28,304 bases of DNA, from NCBI GenBank assembly GCA_037447335.1, contig JBBIGV010000044.1:1-28304 (forward strand), read 5' to 3'. The position numbers were made by a program, and so were the translations under genes. How positions within the stretch are numbered: position 1 is the stretch's first letter; each line of letters begins with the position of its first letter. Below are positions 14,405-23,050 of the stretch, piece by piece. Source of the stretch: JBBIGV01 sp037447335. Lineage in GTDB: Bacteria; Bacteroidota; Ignavibacteria; Ignavibacteriales; Ignavibacteriaceae. The notes under the pieces were generated by a model that did not search any database, was not told where the DNA came from, and was given only the letters and a program-made list of their open reading frames with translations.

Positions 14405-16792
14405 TCACCTGTTTTTATGCACCTCAAGTATACTGTTTGCATAAGGCTTATATAACAAATGATACAAAACATCGAGATAGGAGAGCAGTTCTTTTACATC
14501 AAGATTTGAAGCGAACTTCCAGAAGCCGTAAATCTTGGCAAGTGATAATAGGTTATTGGAGTAGAGTTCCCAATTATAAGTTGTATCAACGCGCTTTATA
14601 GCTTTATCTGAAATTTTATTCCAGTAGTTTTTGTCCCGTTTACATTTCTCAAAGAAGGAAATAATTCTTGCAGTAGTTTCCTTTCCGTTTATCGGATCAA
14701 TGTGGAAACCGCAAATTTCATCTTCAATTATTTCGAGAGGACCACCGTATTGTGTGGCAAAAACAGGCAATCCGGATCTCATCGCCTCAAGTACAGTTCA
14801 TCCGAAGCCTTCAAATAATGCGGGCTGGACAAATATTCCCTTGTGATCGGCAATTAATCTGTAAACTTCACCTGTCTGATCTTTTCTGAACAGCTTACCT
14901 ATCCATCTGATTTTATTGTGAAGTTTATATTTATTTATGAGATCACGCATTAACTGAATTTGCTCTCGTTCTTCACTATCGCCTGATTTATCGGGATTTA
15001 CATTGCCGGCAACAATAATCAGGTTTGCCTGCTTCTGCAGTTTCTGGCTTTCACCAAACCATTTTACAAGTGAAGTAAGGTTTTTAATTTTATCCAATCT
15101 TGCAATAGAAAATATTGGAATCAATTCAGGTTTTTCAAGTTTACCGATCACATCAGGGTCTTCAGCGTTCTCAAACAACAGCTTGTGAAGTTCATCTCTT
15201 GTTTCCTTCAGCCTGTCGGTTTCATTAGAGTAAGTAAAATAAATCTTAGTATTAACACCCGGCGGGCCAATGTTGAACTTCGGATGAAAAAGATCTATCC
15301 CTCCTTCAGCACGATACAAATCGGGCATTGTAAAATTGCGGTATGATTCATACTGCCCGATGCTTTCTGCTGTACCGGCAATCTCCTGGTACGAAGATGT
15401 GATTATGAAGTTAGCTGCATTCATTGCGGGCAGGTCAGCAGTAAACTGTGTTGAGAAGTGATACTGGTCTTCAAGGTTTTTCCAGTACAAAGTGCTGTAA
15501 AGATATTTACTCTTTTCAAGCGCATGAGCAATATTGCATTGTGTAACCCAGAATTTTCTTGAGAGAATATAACCAACCATATTTCCATCAGAATAATTGC
15601 CGATAATCAGGTCGGGTATTCCACCAAACTCAGCCAGCAATTCGCGGGGTGCATCTTCAGCAAACGATTCGAGGTACGGCCAGATTTCAAAACGTGAAAT
15701 CCAGTTATCGGTTACATTTTTGTTGAAGGTTCTGAAAGGAACGCGCAAAATCCATGAGTTTTTTGTTTCGTGAACTTTTTCAAGCCGTTGATTACATTTT
15801 GTTTTACCGGCATTCGGAATCAAACGTTTACGAATAATTATTCTGGGTTTGGCATTAACGCCGGATAATTTCAGAGATTCTCTAATCGACTTTTCGAGAG
15901 CTTTAACCTGATCAAGAATGTAAACAACCTGACCGCCTGTGGCGGGCATCCCGAGCACACCTTCCTGTCCGAAATACCCATGAGGTGAAATGATTGCAAT
16001 ATTGAATATCATCGGTAAACGAGAGAGAAAATTTTTAAGTGCTTCGTGATCGGGTGTTTGCATAAGCCTGTCGAGTAACTCAAGGCTTTCGGTAATAACC
16101 CCTGCAGTATTACCGAGCCCTGCTTCAAAGCCGAGGTGTTGAAGATCGTGTTTAAATTTGGAATATGATTCACCCTCAGGTTTTTTTCTGATAAGTTTCA
16201 GCGCTTTGTCAATTGCATTGCTTAGAGATTGAGTATCTTTAATACGGTCATTTAAAACAAGCTGTTCAGAATTGTGCTTATGCAGAAAAAGATAATCAAA
16301 CAATGCCTTACTGAGCTTTTCGGGTTCGGTGAACATTTTACTTGAGAGATAGCGGTTAAGGTATTCTACGCCTCTGCCAATATTTTTTGGTTCTGTTGTT
16401 CACGGAAATTTATAGTAGAAATTTTTAAAGTTGATTGTGAGAACATCATCACCAGTCGAACCACTTATAAATTTTTCTTTTGCTTTAAGATATTCTGAAA
16501 CAACAACCTTTTCATAATATTTTTCTTCAATGTTGAAAAGGCAGAAAAACTATTCGCCGATTTTCTCCCTGAATTCAAAATAGATGTAGTTATCAATACA
16601 AACTGATTCTGTAATATGTTTTACAATTTGCTCTGTTGCAGAATGATTTCCGTTTTTATCATCCAGTTTTAATTGCTCGAGAATATCAAGCAGGTTTCCT
16701 TTTACAAGCAGTTTATTTTCACAAGAAGCAACTTTATTCAAGTAACTGAAAAAATCATTTCTGTTTTCATCAATCATTTGCAGTAAATTCAT
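14405..16792 (-). pseudogene. Sucrose synthase, full length but with three in-frame stops
   Basis: Sucrose synthase reversibly converts sucrose plus NDP to fructose plus NDP-glucose. One frame from ATG 16792 to TGA 14405 spans 796 codons, the normal family length, with no frameshift. It is interrupted by TAG (codon 81, 16552-16550), TGA (codon 131, 16402-16400) and TGA (codon 665, 14800-14798). Family features are visible on both sides of each stop: SEYLKAKEKF, IGRGVEYLNRYLSS, ISPHGYFGQEG, TGGQVVYILDQV, SIARLDKIKNL, VQPALFEGFG, TVLEAMRSGLPVFATQYGG and YGFWKFASN. The first stop sits where the family has Trp and the second where it often has Arg. The usual GxPDTGGQ reads GMPATGGQ. It overlaps the upstream synthase gene by ATGA. 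It appears to be a recent pseudogene. Confidence 0.85.
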
Positions 16793-18575
16793 TCCTGTAA
16801 AACACTCCTTTCATCATGTAAAAAATTATAATGTTCAATGCCTTCAATAATTCCGCCGGCATATTCACGCTTTGCGAAATAAATCCGTTTACTGCCTTTA
16901 AGCGATTCGAGTTCGCTGCTGTAATTTCCTACTACTACGCTGAGCAGTTCGCCTTTAAGCATTTCTCTGTCTTTGCCCGAATCGCCGGCTACTAAAATTC
17001 GTTCATAGGGAATGTTCCATCTGTAAGATAAATACCTTATAGCTTTTCCTTTAGAAGCACGATATGGAAGAATATCAAGAAACTGGTTATGGCTATAAAT
17101 TACATTTGCTCTGATCTTATTTTTAAGAAGAGCTTCACGAATCCGGCTCAATCGTTTTTCATTCTTTTCCATATAATAACTTACTTTAAACCTGCGCTGC
17201 GTGGATTCTTCCTGATATTCTAAAAAGTCAAAACGGTTTAATAAATCAACTATCTTTTGTCTGTTCCATAAATGCGAGATATGCGCTTCCCATCCGGTTT
17301 AATAAATCAACTCTTTTTTGTAGTTGTAATAAATTTCAGAACCGACTGAAGAAATTATCACAATAGGCACAGGGACGTAATTTTCTTTGAGGACTTTAAC
17401 TGCAGAATCAACCGTTCTTCCTGTAGCAACAACCAGAACACCTGATGCAGCAGCTTCAATTAATGTTAATCCGAATGGTTCTGTAAGGGCAGCATTGACG
17501 AACAATCCGCCGGTTGACGCTGCTATCCGGTAAAGTTCGGGAACTTCAAGGCTTGTGTCATGTCTTTTTGGGATTGCCATCTTGCCGTACAGATTATATT
17601 TATCCATCAGCAATAAAATTTCGGTTAATACTTCACGCTCATTTTCTTCCATTGTCTGTATATCTTCGCGAATGCCGGCAAAGATTGCAAGATTTGCTTT
17701 TTTCTGTAGCTCGTTATCTTCACCATACGCTTTAATCACACCGGAAATATTTTTTCTTTTATCAGGTCTGCATAGAGTAAGTATCAGCGGCTTATCTACA
17801 TCCATAAAGAATCGTTTTAGCTTTGATTCGATCACTTCACGGACTTTTAATGCCGCTTCATCATCAGGAATGTGGTTGTATGGATAGAATTTATCTATAT
17901 AAACACCGGGTGGTATAACTTTAAATCTCTTAGCTTCGGAAAAATTATTATAATCGCCATACTGTTTTTGAATTTCCTGATTGGTGCATGTAATTATCCT
18001 ATCGGCAAGATCAATAACATTTTCTTCAACTTTGATCCGGTGACTTATCTTATAACGTTTTTCAATTTCTTCAAAAGGTATTCCGTCATTCAGCAGTTTT
18101 CTTAATTTATCTCTGCCAAGCGAGTGACCGGTATGGACGAAAGGATCCCGAAAAATTTAGTAAGCTCTGCACAAACATATCCGGCATCGGCGTAATGGCT
18201 GTGAATTATATCCGGCATTCTGCCGGATGATTTTATGTGTTTAATACTTTTATCAACAAACTCTTCAAGGTGAGGCCATAATAATTCTTTACGAATGTAT
18301 TTACCGCCGCCGCTTCTTATCCTGATAATACTGCAATTGGCATTAAGTTGTTCAACTTCTGCCGAATAATCTCCGGAAACTCTTTTATCTTTTACTTGCC
18401 TGGTAATAAGCTCAACTTTTTCAACCGATTCATTTTCACTTAATGCTTTAGCGAGTTCTACAACATACTTTGTCTGTCCGCCGGTATCAGCATCCCTGCC
18501 GAGCTCAAGGTCGTCACCTCTGATAAGCCCGTGAATACTGTAAAGCTGTATAAAGAGCCTTTTGTTTTCACTCAT
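16789..18575 (-). pseudogene. Sucrose-phosphate synthase/phosphatase fusion, disrupted
   Basis: Sucrose-phosphate synthase makes sucrose-6-phosphate from NDP-glucose and fructose-6-phosphate; the fused HAD domain would remove the phosphate. From ATG 18575 the GT-B domain shows GRDADTGGQTKYVVELAKAL and SHYADAGY. One base is then missing (CC for CCC at 18143-18144), after which the frame continues with HTGHSLGRDKL, VIPPGVYIDKFYPY, LCRPDKRKNI and LTEPFGLTLIEAAASG. At about 17420-17440 the chain jumps in frame to VLVVATGRTVDSAVKVLKE of the phosphatase, losing the rest of GT-B and the DxD nucleophile. An in-frame TAA follows (17301-17299), then GWEAHISHLWNRQ, SKGKAIRYL and VAGDSGKDREML. About 595 codons remain where some 710-720 would be expected. 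Confidence 0.82.
17234..17312. repeat. 18-bp direct repeat carrying the premature stop of the synthase gene
   Basis: CGGTTTAATAAATCAACT occurs at 17234-17251 and again at 17295-17312, followed in both cases by a T-rich, similar tail (ATCTTTTGT and CTTTTTTGT). The copies are read in different frames of the disrupted synthase gene. The upstream copy on the minus strand contains the in-frame TAA; the other encodes VDLLNR, a normal phosphatase segment. Confidence 0.7.
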
Positions 18576-19459
18576 TTGATTTTTTCTCTGAAGTTGTTAT
18601 AAAAATCATCGTTAAGAGGGAGCGCCCCGTTAATTTTTGTAATTTCTGCGGCAAACCCGGAAGCCAATAAGTTTATCTTTTCAATCTCCCAATTATTAAT
18701 ATAACCAATACACAAAATTGAGGCATAAGCATCTCCCGCGCCAACCGTATCAACTATATCGGTTACACTTATTCTGCATTCGTGCTTTTTATCCCCGGCA
18801 TAAATAATTGCACCATCCCCGCCCATTGTAACAGAAATTAATCCGATGCTGTATTGTTCGCTTAATCTTTTAACAACATCATCCTGTTTGAAATGAATTC
18901 CGTAAAAAAGATCGTTCAGTAACTTTAATTCATCTAGATTAAGTTTGAGAACATCCACAGCCTTAAGTGTCTCTTCAATTGTGTGAATTGAAAAAAAATG
19001 CTGCCGGATATTTAAATCACAAAGATGCTTTATTCTTTTATCGAAGAAATGCTGAATAGATGTTCTTGAAGTTGTCCTTCTTTGTGCCAGAGTGCCAAAG
19101 TAAAAACAATCTGTATTATGGTTTATGTGGGATTCTATTTCATTATTAAGTTCAATATAATCATAAGCGCTGTTTTCTATTATTGTCCAGTGCGGGATTT
19201 TATTCTCATCCAGGTTTGCAACTGATAGACCGGTCGGATACTTTTTATCAACCTGAATGTAATCTGACGGAATCCCATGTTCTTTTAAAAAGCTTAATAT
19301 CTCCCTGCCATTTTCATCATCGCCGACCCGGCTTATAAAGCTGCCTGTTCCGGTAAGCTTTAAAATGTGATAAATAAAGTTAAACGGTGCGCCGCCTATT
19401 TTCTTTGTTTCGGGATAAATATCGAATAGTATTTCCCCGATTGAAGTAATTCGTTTCAT
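18572..19459 (-). CDS. PfkB-family sugar kinase, probable fructokinase
   Basis: 295 residues, a typical ribokinase/PfkB-family length. The N-terminal GGAPFNFIYHILKL (22-35) resembles the sugar-binding GGAxxNvA motif, FISRVGDDENGREIL follows, and the C-terminal DTVGAGDAYAS (237-247) carries the catalytic Asp243 of the GAGD anion hole. It is intact, unlike the two genes behind it. It overlaps the sucrose-phosphate synthase start by ATGA, so it leads an operon whose products would release and phosphorylate fructose. Fructokinase is the likely activity from that context; other sugar substrates are possible. Such kinase/synthase/sucrose-synthase clusters are known in other bacteria. The ATG at 19459 directly precedes the first strand (KRITSIGEILFDIY). 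Confidence 0.85.
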   Translation of the reverse strand: MKRITSIGEILFDIYPETKKIGGAPFNFIYHILKLTGTGSFISRVGDDENGREILSFLKEHGIPSDYIQVDKKYPTGLSVANLDENKIPHWTIIENSAYDYIELNNEIESHINHNTDCFYFGTLAQRRTTSRTSIQHFFDKRIKHLCDLNIRQHFFSIHTIEETLKAVDVLKLNLDELKLLNDLFYGIHFKQDDVVKRLSEQYSIGLISVTMGGDGAIIYAGDKKHECRISVTDIVDTVGAGDAYASILCIGYINNWEIEKINLLASGFAAEITKINGALPLNDDFYNNFREKIK

Positions 19460-19809
19460 AATATATTCATAGTTATGCTAATGTTATATTATAAGGTTAT
19501 TTAATACAATCGCAAGTTAAACTGAGATTTATTTGGTATAACTCAGATCTGTCCAAAACAATTTTTTTATTTTGTCTCTTCGGGACTCCGATTTTTCTGT
19601 CTGTCGAATTTATCTTGTAAAAATTCAGGCCCTAAAAGGACTCTTTATTGTCTTAATATTAAAATTTAGTGGTGATTTGTCCCGCTGGTAGGGGCGTTCA
19701 ATTGAACGCCCCTACTATAATTTTTTTTATCAGGGTTTATCAGATGATAGCATATCAACGGGGAATTGTTTATCACAAAAGATTGTTAGCACTTCAGAAA
19801 GGAATCACA
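19460..19809. other. Divergent intergenic region with a palindrome
   Basis: These 350 bp separate the minus-strand sucrose operon from the plus-strand SRPBCC gene. A small GTC-TCTTCGG-GAC stem near 19580 and a CTGAG/CTCAG pair near 19524-19548 are weak. The main structure is the long palindrome at 19688-19715. No clear promoter box or extra gene was seen, although promoters for both flanking genes should lie here. Confidence 0.4.
19688..19715. repeat. 28-bp perfect palindrome followed by a T run
   Basis: GTAGGGGCGTTCAA (19688-19701) is followed at once by its exact reverse complement (19702-19715), then TATAA and eight T. The GTAGGGGCG.../...CGCCCCTAC form resembles scattered repeats found in many environmental bacterial genomes. 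The T run would also let it act as a terminator on the plus strand, but no plus-strand gene ends just upstream. Confidence 0.7.
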
Positions 19810-20271
19810 ATGAAATTATACACATTTACAGCAGTTCAAAAGCTGCCAATTACAATCCATGAAGCATGGAGTTTTTTTTCAGACCCGCGCAATTTAAATA
19901 AAATCACACCCGGACACCTGAAATTCAAAATGACTTCACGAGAATTTGATAAGATGTATCAAGGCATGATTATTACCTACAATGTAAGACCATTGCTGAA
20001 TATACCGGTAAACTGGGTAACAGAAATAACACATGTTAATGAGCCTTTCTATTTTGTAGATGAACAGAGGTTTGGTCCGTATAGATTCTGGCATCACCAG
20101 CATATTTTTGAAGAGACAGAAGGCGGTGTGCTAATGAAAGATATAGTTCATTATGCTCTTCCATTCGGTTTGATAGGAAGAATACTGAACAAACTACTAA
20201 TTGCTAAACGTGTGAAAGAAATTTTATCTTACAGGCAGGTTTATCTGGAAAAAAATCTTGCACACGTTTAG
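19810..20271 (+). CDS. SRPBCC (START-like) lipid/ligand-binding protein
   Basis: 153 residues from the ATG at 19810, which has a good AGAAAGGAA ribosome site 5-10 bases upstream; earlier in-frame starts would lie on or before the palindrome and are unlikely. The sequence follows the SRPBCC helix-grip pattern: LPITIHEAWSFFSDPRNLNKITP (opening helix, in the family style), PVNWVTEITHVNEPFYFVDEQ, GPYRFWHHQHIFEE, GVLMKDIVHYALPFG, and a long C-terminal helix (LLIAKRVKEILSYRQ). Such proteins bind hydrophobic ligands or act as cyclase-like enzymes; the role here is unknown. It is convergent with the serine hydrolase that ends at 20298. Confidence 0.75.
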   Translation: MKLYTFTAVQKLPITIHEAWSFFSDPRNLNKITPGHLKFKMTSREFDKMYQGMIITYNVRPLLNIPVNWVTEITHVNEPFYFVDEQRFGPYRFWHHQHIFEETEGGVLMKDIVHYALPFGLIGRILNKLLIAKRVKEILSYRQVYLEKNLAHV

Positions 20272-20297
20272 ATGTAATTAATGATTCCGATAAAATT

Positions 20298-21818
20298 TTA
20301 CTGCTTGGTAAATTCGTAAGTAGTGAATTCAACAAAGTCGTCAACACTTAAAGTAAGTGACTTAACCCGGTTATCTTCTATAGTAAATGGTATAACTCTG
20401 ATTCCGTAAATCGGATCACTAAATGTGCTAAGGAATCTGTTTCCTCCAAGGCTTTCGAGTACAGCTTCCAGACCAGGATGATGCTCGAAGGTCATCTTTA
20501 ATACATTATCTTCACGATTAATATTTAGATAACCATATACATCGTGAATATAATTTCCTGCATAATCATCGGGACTTAAATCGGGACGGAGCTGCATATT
20601 AACTGTATCTTTAAGGGCGGCTAATTCTTCTTTTTGTTTATCCTTATTCCTTTTAAATCTTTCAAAATAAAAATTACTGTAATCTCTGAAAGGGAGATTG
20701 AGGAAAGCGTCAATAATTTCCCACTGTAATGCAAAGAAGAAGCCATTCTGATCAGTGTTTGTAAAAACAGCTATACCAAGGTTTTCTTTCGGTACAAGTG
20801 CGACAGAAGTTACAAAACCATTTGCTCCTCCGGTATGAGCTACAATTTCACGACCCTCATAATCCTGCAAATTCCAGCCAAGTCCATAAAGGTTGTAATT
20901 TGTTCTGTTGAATGGATGCCCGCTTCTTCTAACAATTGATTGCGGCTGGCGGGTTTTCTGAATCACCTGGTAAGGAATTACCTGTTCTCCGTTCAATCTG
21001 CCGCTATCGAGCTGAGCAATAAGCCATTTGCTTATGTCTTTTACTGAAGAGCTTATGCTGCCGGCAGGACCAAGATTATCAATTACAGGAAATGGAATGG
21101 GTTTTAATTCCTCTCCAAAAAAAGTATGCGGCTTAGAAACGTTTTCTGCTGTAAAAATTTCTTCGCTTAGAGCGAGAGTTCTTGTCATGTTAAGCGGTTC
21201 AAAAAATTTCTTTCTGAAAAATTCATGCCACGAAAGTCCGCTGATTTTCTCAATACATTTAGCAGCAACCGCATAGCCGGCATTTGTATATCCCCATTTA
21301 GCTCTGAAGTCGTAAAGCGGAGTAAGTTTTCCGAATTTTTCAATTACCTGGTCCATCGTAAGAGCGGATGTCCAGTACATAAAATCACCCTGAAAAGTTT
21401 CCATACCCATTCTGTGAGTTATAATATCTGTTAAGTTAACATTCTCTGCAACCCACGGATCATTCATTGTAAAATCTGGCAGATATTTTTTTACTTTATC
21501 ATCCATTGAACATTTACCTTCATGTTCAAGCAATACAAGAGCAGTACCGACAAAAGCTTTTGTATTTGAGGCAATCATGAAAAGCGTATTCTCATCAACA
21601 CTATCACCCTTGCCAAGTTCACGGACGCCATAACCTTTTGAAACAATTACCTTTCCATCTTTCACAATACAAACTGCAATTCCGGGGATGTTCCATTTGC
21701 TTAGCGCTTCTTCAACATATTCATCAAGATTGTCTGTTATGAATTGCGGCAGTTTATCCTGTGCATTCACACTGATAAACGAAATTAATAGCAATGCTAA
21801 AAGAGCAGATTTAAGCAT
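20298..21818 (-). CDS. Secreted serine hydrolase, beta-lactamase class C-like, with DUF3471-like tail
   Basis: 506 residues from the ATG at 21818, which has AAAGGAAAGGA just upstream and begins a signal peptide (MLKSALLALLLISFISVNAQ). An in-frame start at 21941 would add a region with no signal logic. The PF00144-type domain shows the S84-x-x-K87 motif (ASNTKAF), the YxN motif (WGYTNAGYA) and the HTGG motif (VAHTGGANGF). After about residue 400 a separate beta-rich domain (DYAGNYIHDVYGYLNI to the end) resembles DUF3471. Members hydrolyse esters or D-amino-acid peptides in the periplasm; antibiotic resistance should not be assumed. It lies 147 bp behind the NTF2-like gene, with a terminator between. 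Confidence 0.85.
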   Translation of the reverse strand: MLKSALLALLLISFISVNAQDKLPQFITDNLDEYVEEALSKWNIPGIAVCIVKDGKVIVSKGYGVRELGKGDSVDENTLFMIASNTKAFVGTALVLLEHEGKCSMDDKVKKYLPDFTMNDPWVAENVNLTDIITHRMGMETFQGDFMYWTSALTMDQVIEKFGKLTPLYDFRAKWGYTNAGYAVAAKCIEKISGLSWHEFFRKKFFEPLNMTRTLALSEEIFTAENVSKPHTFFGEELKPIPFPVIDNLGPAGSISSSVKDISKWLIAQLDSGRLNGEQVIPYQVIQKTRQPQSIVRRSGHPFNRTNYNLYGLGWNLQDYEGREIVAHTGGANGFVTSVALVPKENLGIAVFTNTDQNGFFFALQWEIIDAFLNLPFRDYSNFYFERFKRNKDKQKEELAALKDTVNMQLRPDLSPDDYAGNYIHDVYGYLNINREDNVLKMTFEHHPGLEAVLESLGGNRFLSTFSDPIYGIRVIPFTIEDNRVKSLTLSVDDFVEFTTYEFTKQ

Positions 21819-21897
21819 ATCCTTTCCTTTCACGTATAAGTTTATGGTCAAATCTAATAAAAAGAATAATGATATAGATAAGAGTTTTGATAAGCGG

Positions 21898-21932
21898 AAA
21901 TAAAAATGCCGGTTTCTCAGATGAAACCGGCA
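21898..21932 (-). terminator. Rho-independent terminator behind the NTF2-like gene
   Basis: TGCCGGTTTC (21907-21916) pairs with GAAACCGGCA (21923-21932), a 10-bp stem with a 6-base loop. Read on the minus strand it is followed by TTTTTATTT. It lies 34 bp past the stop of the minus-strand gene at 21966-22460. Confidence 0.8.
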
Positions 21933-21965
21933 CGGATACAAATCGGGAATAAATTCTGATGCGGA

Positions 21966-22460
21966 TTAATGTTCCATTTGCATAGGATTCATATCGGTAT
22001 TCCAGATTTCCGTTTTTACTTTCCAAGAACCGTCGTCTTGTTTTTTCCAAACATTAAGGTATTTGCCGGTATCATCCATTTCAGATTCCATGCCAGGCAT
22101 CTGGAAAGTCATGCTGTATGTTCCGATTTCAATTGCAAGATCGCCGGCTCCAAAAAGTTCCATAGTATTAAAGCTAACTTTCAATGCTTTAAAACCGGCT
22201 TCCATCATTCCCTCAAAGTGTGCAGCAACAGCATCTTTACCCTTCAGCATTTTATCGAAATTGGGAAGAGAGATCACATCGTCAACATAGATATTCATCA
22301 TGAACTCTTTGTCACCCTGAATCAAAGCTGCTTCCCATTGCTTGTTGATTTCCTGTATTTTAGCTTTTACTTTGGACCAATCCTCATCACCGGTAACTGC
22401 CAAGAGTGATTGCCCTGTAAAAATTGCTACAAAACAAATTTTTAATAGTAACGATTGCAT
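21966..22460 (-). CDS. Secreted NTF2-like protein (DUF4440/SnoaL type)
   Basis: 164 residues with a signal peptide (MQSLLLKICFVAIFTGQSLLA). The mature part shows the DUF4440 pattern: a first long helix IQEINKQWEAALIQGD, then FMMNIYVDDVISLPNF, KGKDAVAAHFEGMM, an AIEIGTYSMTF strand, and the closing YLNVWKKQDDGSWKVKTEIW typical of the family. These small folds bind ligands or act as isomerase-like enzymes; many exported ones have no known role. GGAGGC lies 5-10 bases before the ATG. A stem-loop terminator follows. The upstream region contains the palindrome TTTACCGGGTAAA (22497-22509). Confidence 0.82.
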   Translation of the reverse strand: MQSLLLKICFVAIFTGQSLLAVTGDEDWSKVKAKIQEINKQWEAALIQGDKEFMMNIYVDDVISLPNFDKMLKGKDAVAAHFEGMMEAGFKALKVSFNTMELFGAGDLAIEIGTYSMTFQMPGMESEMDDTGKYLNVWKKQDDGSWKVKTEIWNTDMNPMQMEH

Positions 22461-22496
22461 AGTGCCTCCATAGAAAATTATGAAAATGTTGATTTA

Positions 22497-22509
22497 TTTA
22501 CCGGGTAAA
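22497..22509. promoter_or_regulatory. Small palindrome in the divergent promoter region
   Basis: TTTACCGGGTAAA is symmetric about its central G and lies 37 bp before the NTF2-like start and about 150 bp before the divergent VOC/methylglyoxal synthase genes. Size and position suit an operator, but no regulator gene is nearby. Confidence 0.25.
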
Positions 22510-22660
22510 CCGGACTGCAAAAAGAAAAGTGAGTTCGAATTTAGGAAGTTTTAACAAATCAAGTCAATCATTTTTAATGATAATTATTAAATAATACAGA
22601 AAAGTTGATTTCTTTTGCCTGTGACTATATTTTAATGATAGTAATTATCAGGTGAACAAT

Positions 22661-23050
22661 ATGCTGCCCAAAATATTCAGAATTATCCTGCCCGTGAATG
22701 ATATAGAAAAAGCTGAGGTATTTTACAGCCGGCTTTTTGAGAATTCGGGATTCAGGGTCTCTTCCGGACGACATTACTTTAATTGCTGTGGTGTAATACT
22801 CGCTTGCTACGATGCAGAAGCAGATGGTGATGATGTTCCATTCTCTCCTAATCCGGAACATATTTATTTTTCAGTGGATGATCTCGATCAGTTTTTTATG
22901 AAAGCTAAAAATGCCGGATTTAAGAATATTGATTCCGAAATTACGGTTAAGCCCTGGGGTGAAAGGTCATTCTATTGTATTGACCCATTTGATAACCCTC
23001 TATGCTTTGTTGATAAAAATACGATTTTTACCGGAAAGGAAAAGATATGA
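22661..23050 (+). CDS. VOC (glyoxalase/bleomycin-resistance fold) protein
   Basis: 129 residues from the ATG at 22661, with AGGTGA about 6 bases upstream; a GTG at 22652 is part of that ribosome site. The fold is a vicinal-oxygen-chelate pair: a first beta-alpha-beta unit (FRIILPVNDIEKAEVFYSRLF) and a second ending in SFYCIDPFDNPLCFVD, with EHIYFSVDDLDQFF between them. The usual metal positions are only partly evident. Its stop overlaps the methylglyoxal synthase start as ATGA, which suggests a role in handling methylglyoxal or a related aldehyde, though activity cannot be assigned by sequence alone. Confidence 0.8.
   Translation: MLPKIFRIILPVNDIEKAEVFYSRLFENSGFRVSSGRHYFNCCGVILACYDAEADGDDVPFSPNPEHIYFSVDDLDQFFMKAKNAGFKNIDSEITVKPWGERSFYCIDPFDNPLCFVDKNTIFTGKEKI

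Noticed and set aside
14405..16792. Recoding of TGA or TAG as an amino acid to explain the sucrose synthase stops
   Set aside because: TGA and TAG both occur as internal stops and TGA ends normal genes here (for example mscS neighbours, hisH, pfkB), so a genome-wide code change is not supported.
19669..19809. Upstream extension of the SRPBCC gene
   Set aside because: It would translate the palindrome; the ATG at 19810 has a good AGAAAGGAA site and fits the family length.
20298..21941. Longer serine hydrolase start at 21941
   Set aside because: The start at 21818 has a strong ribosome site and signal peptide; the extension overlaps the terminator region of the upstream gene.
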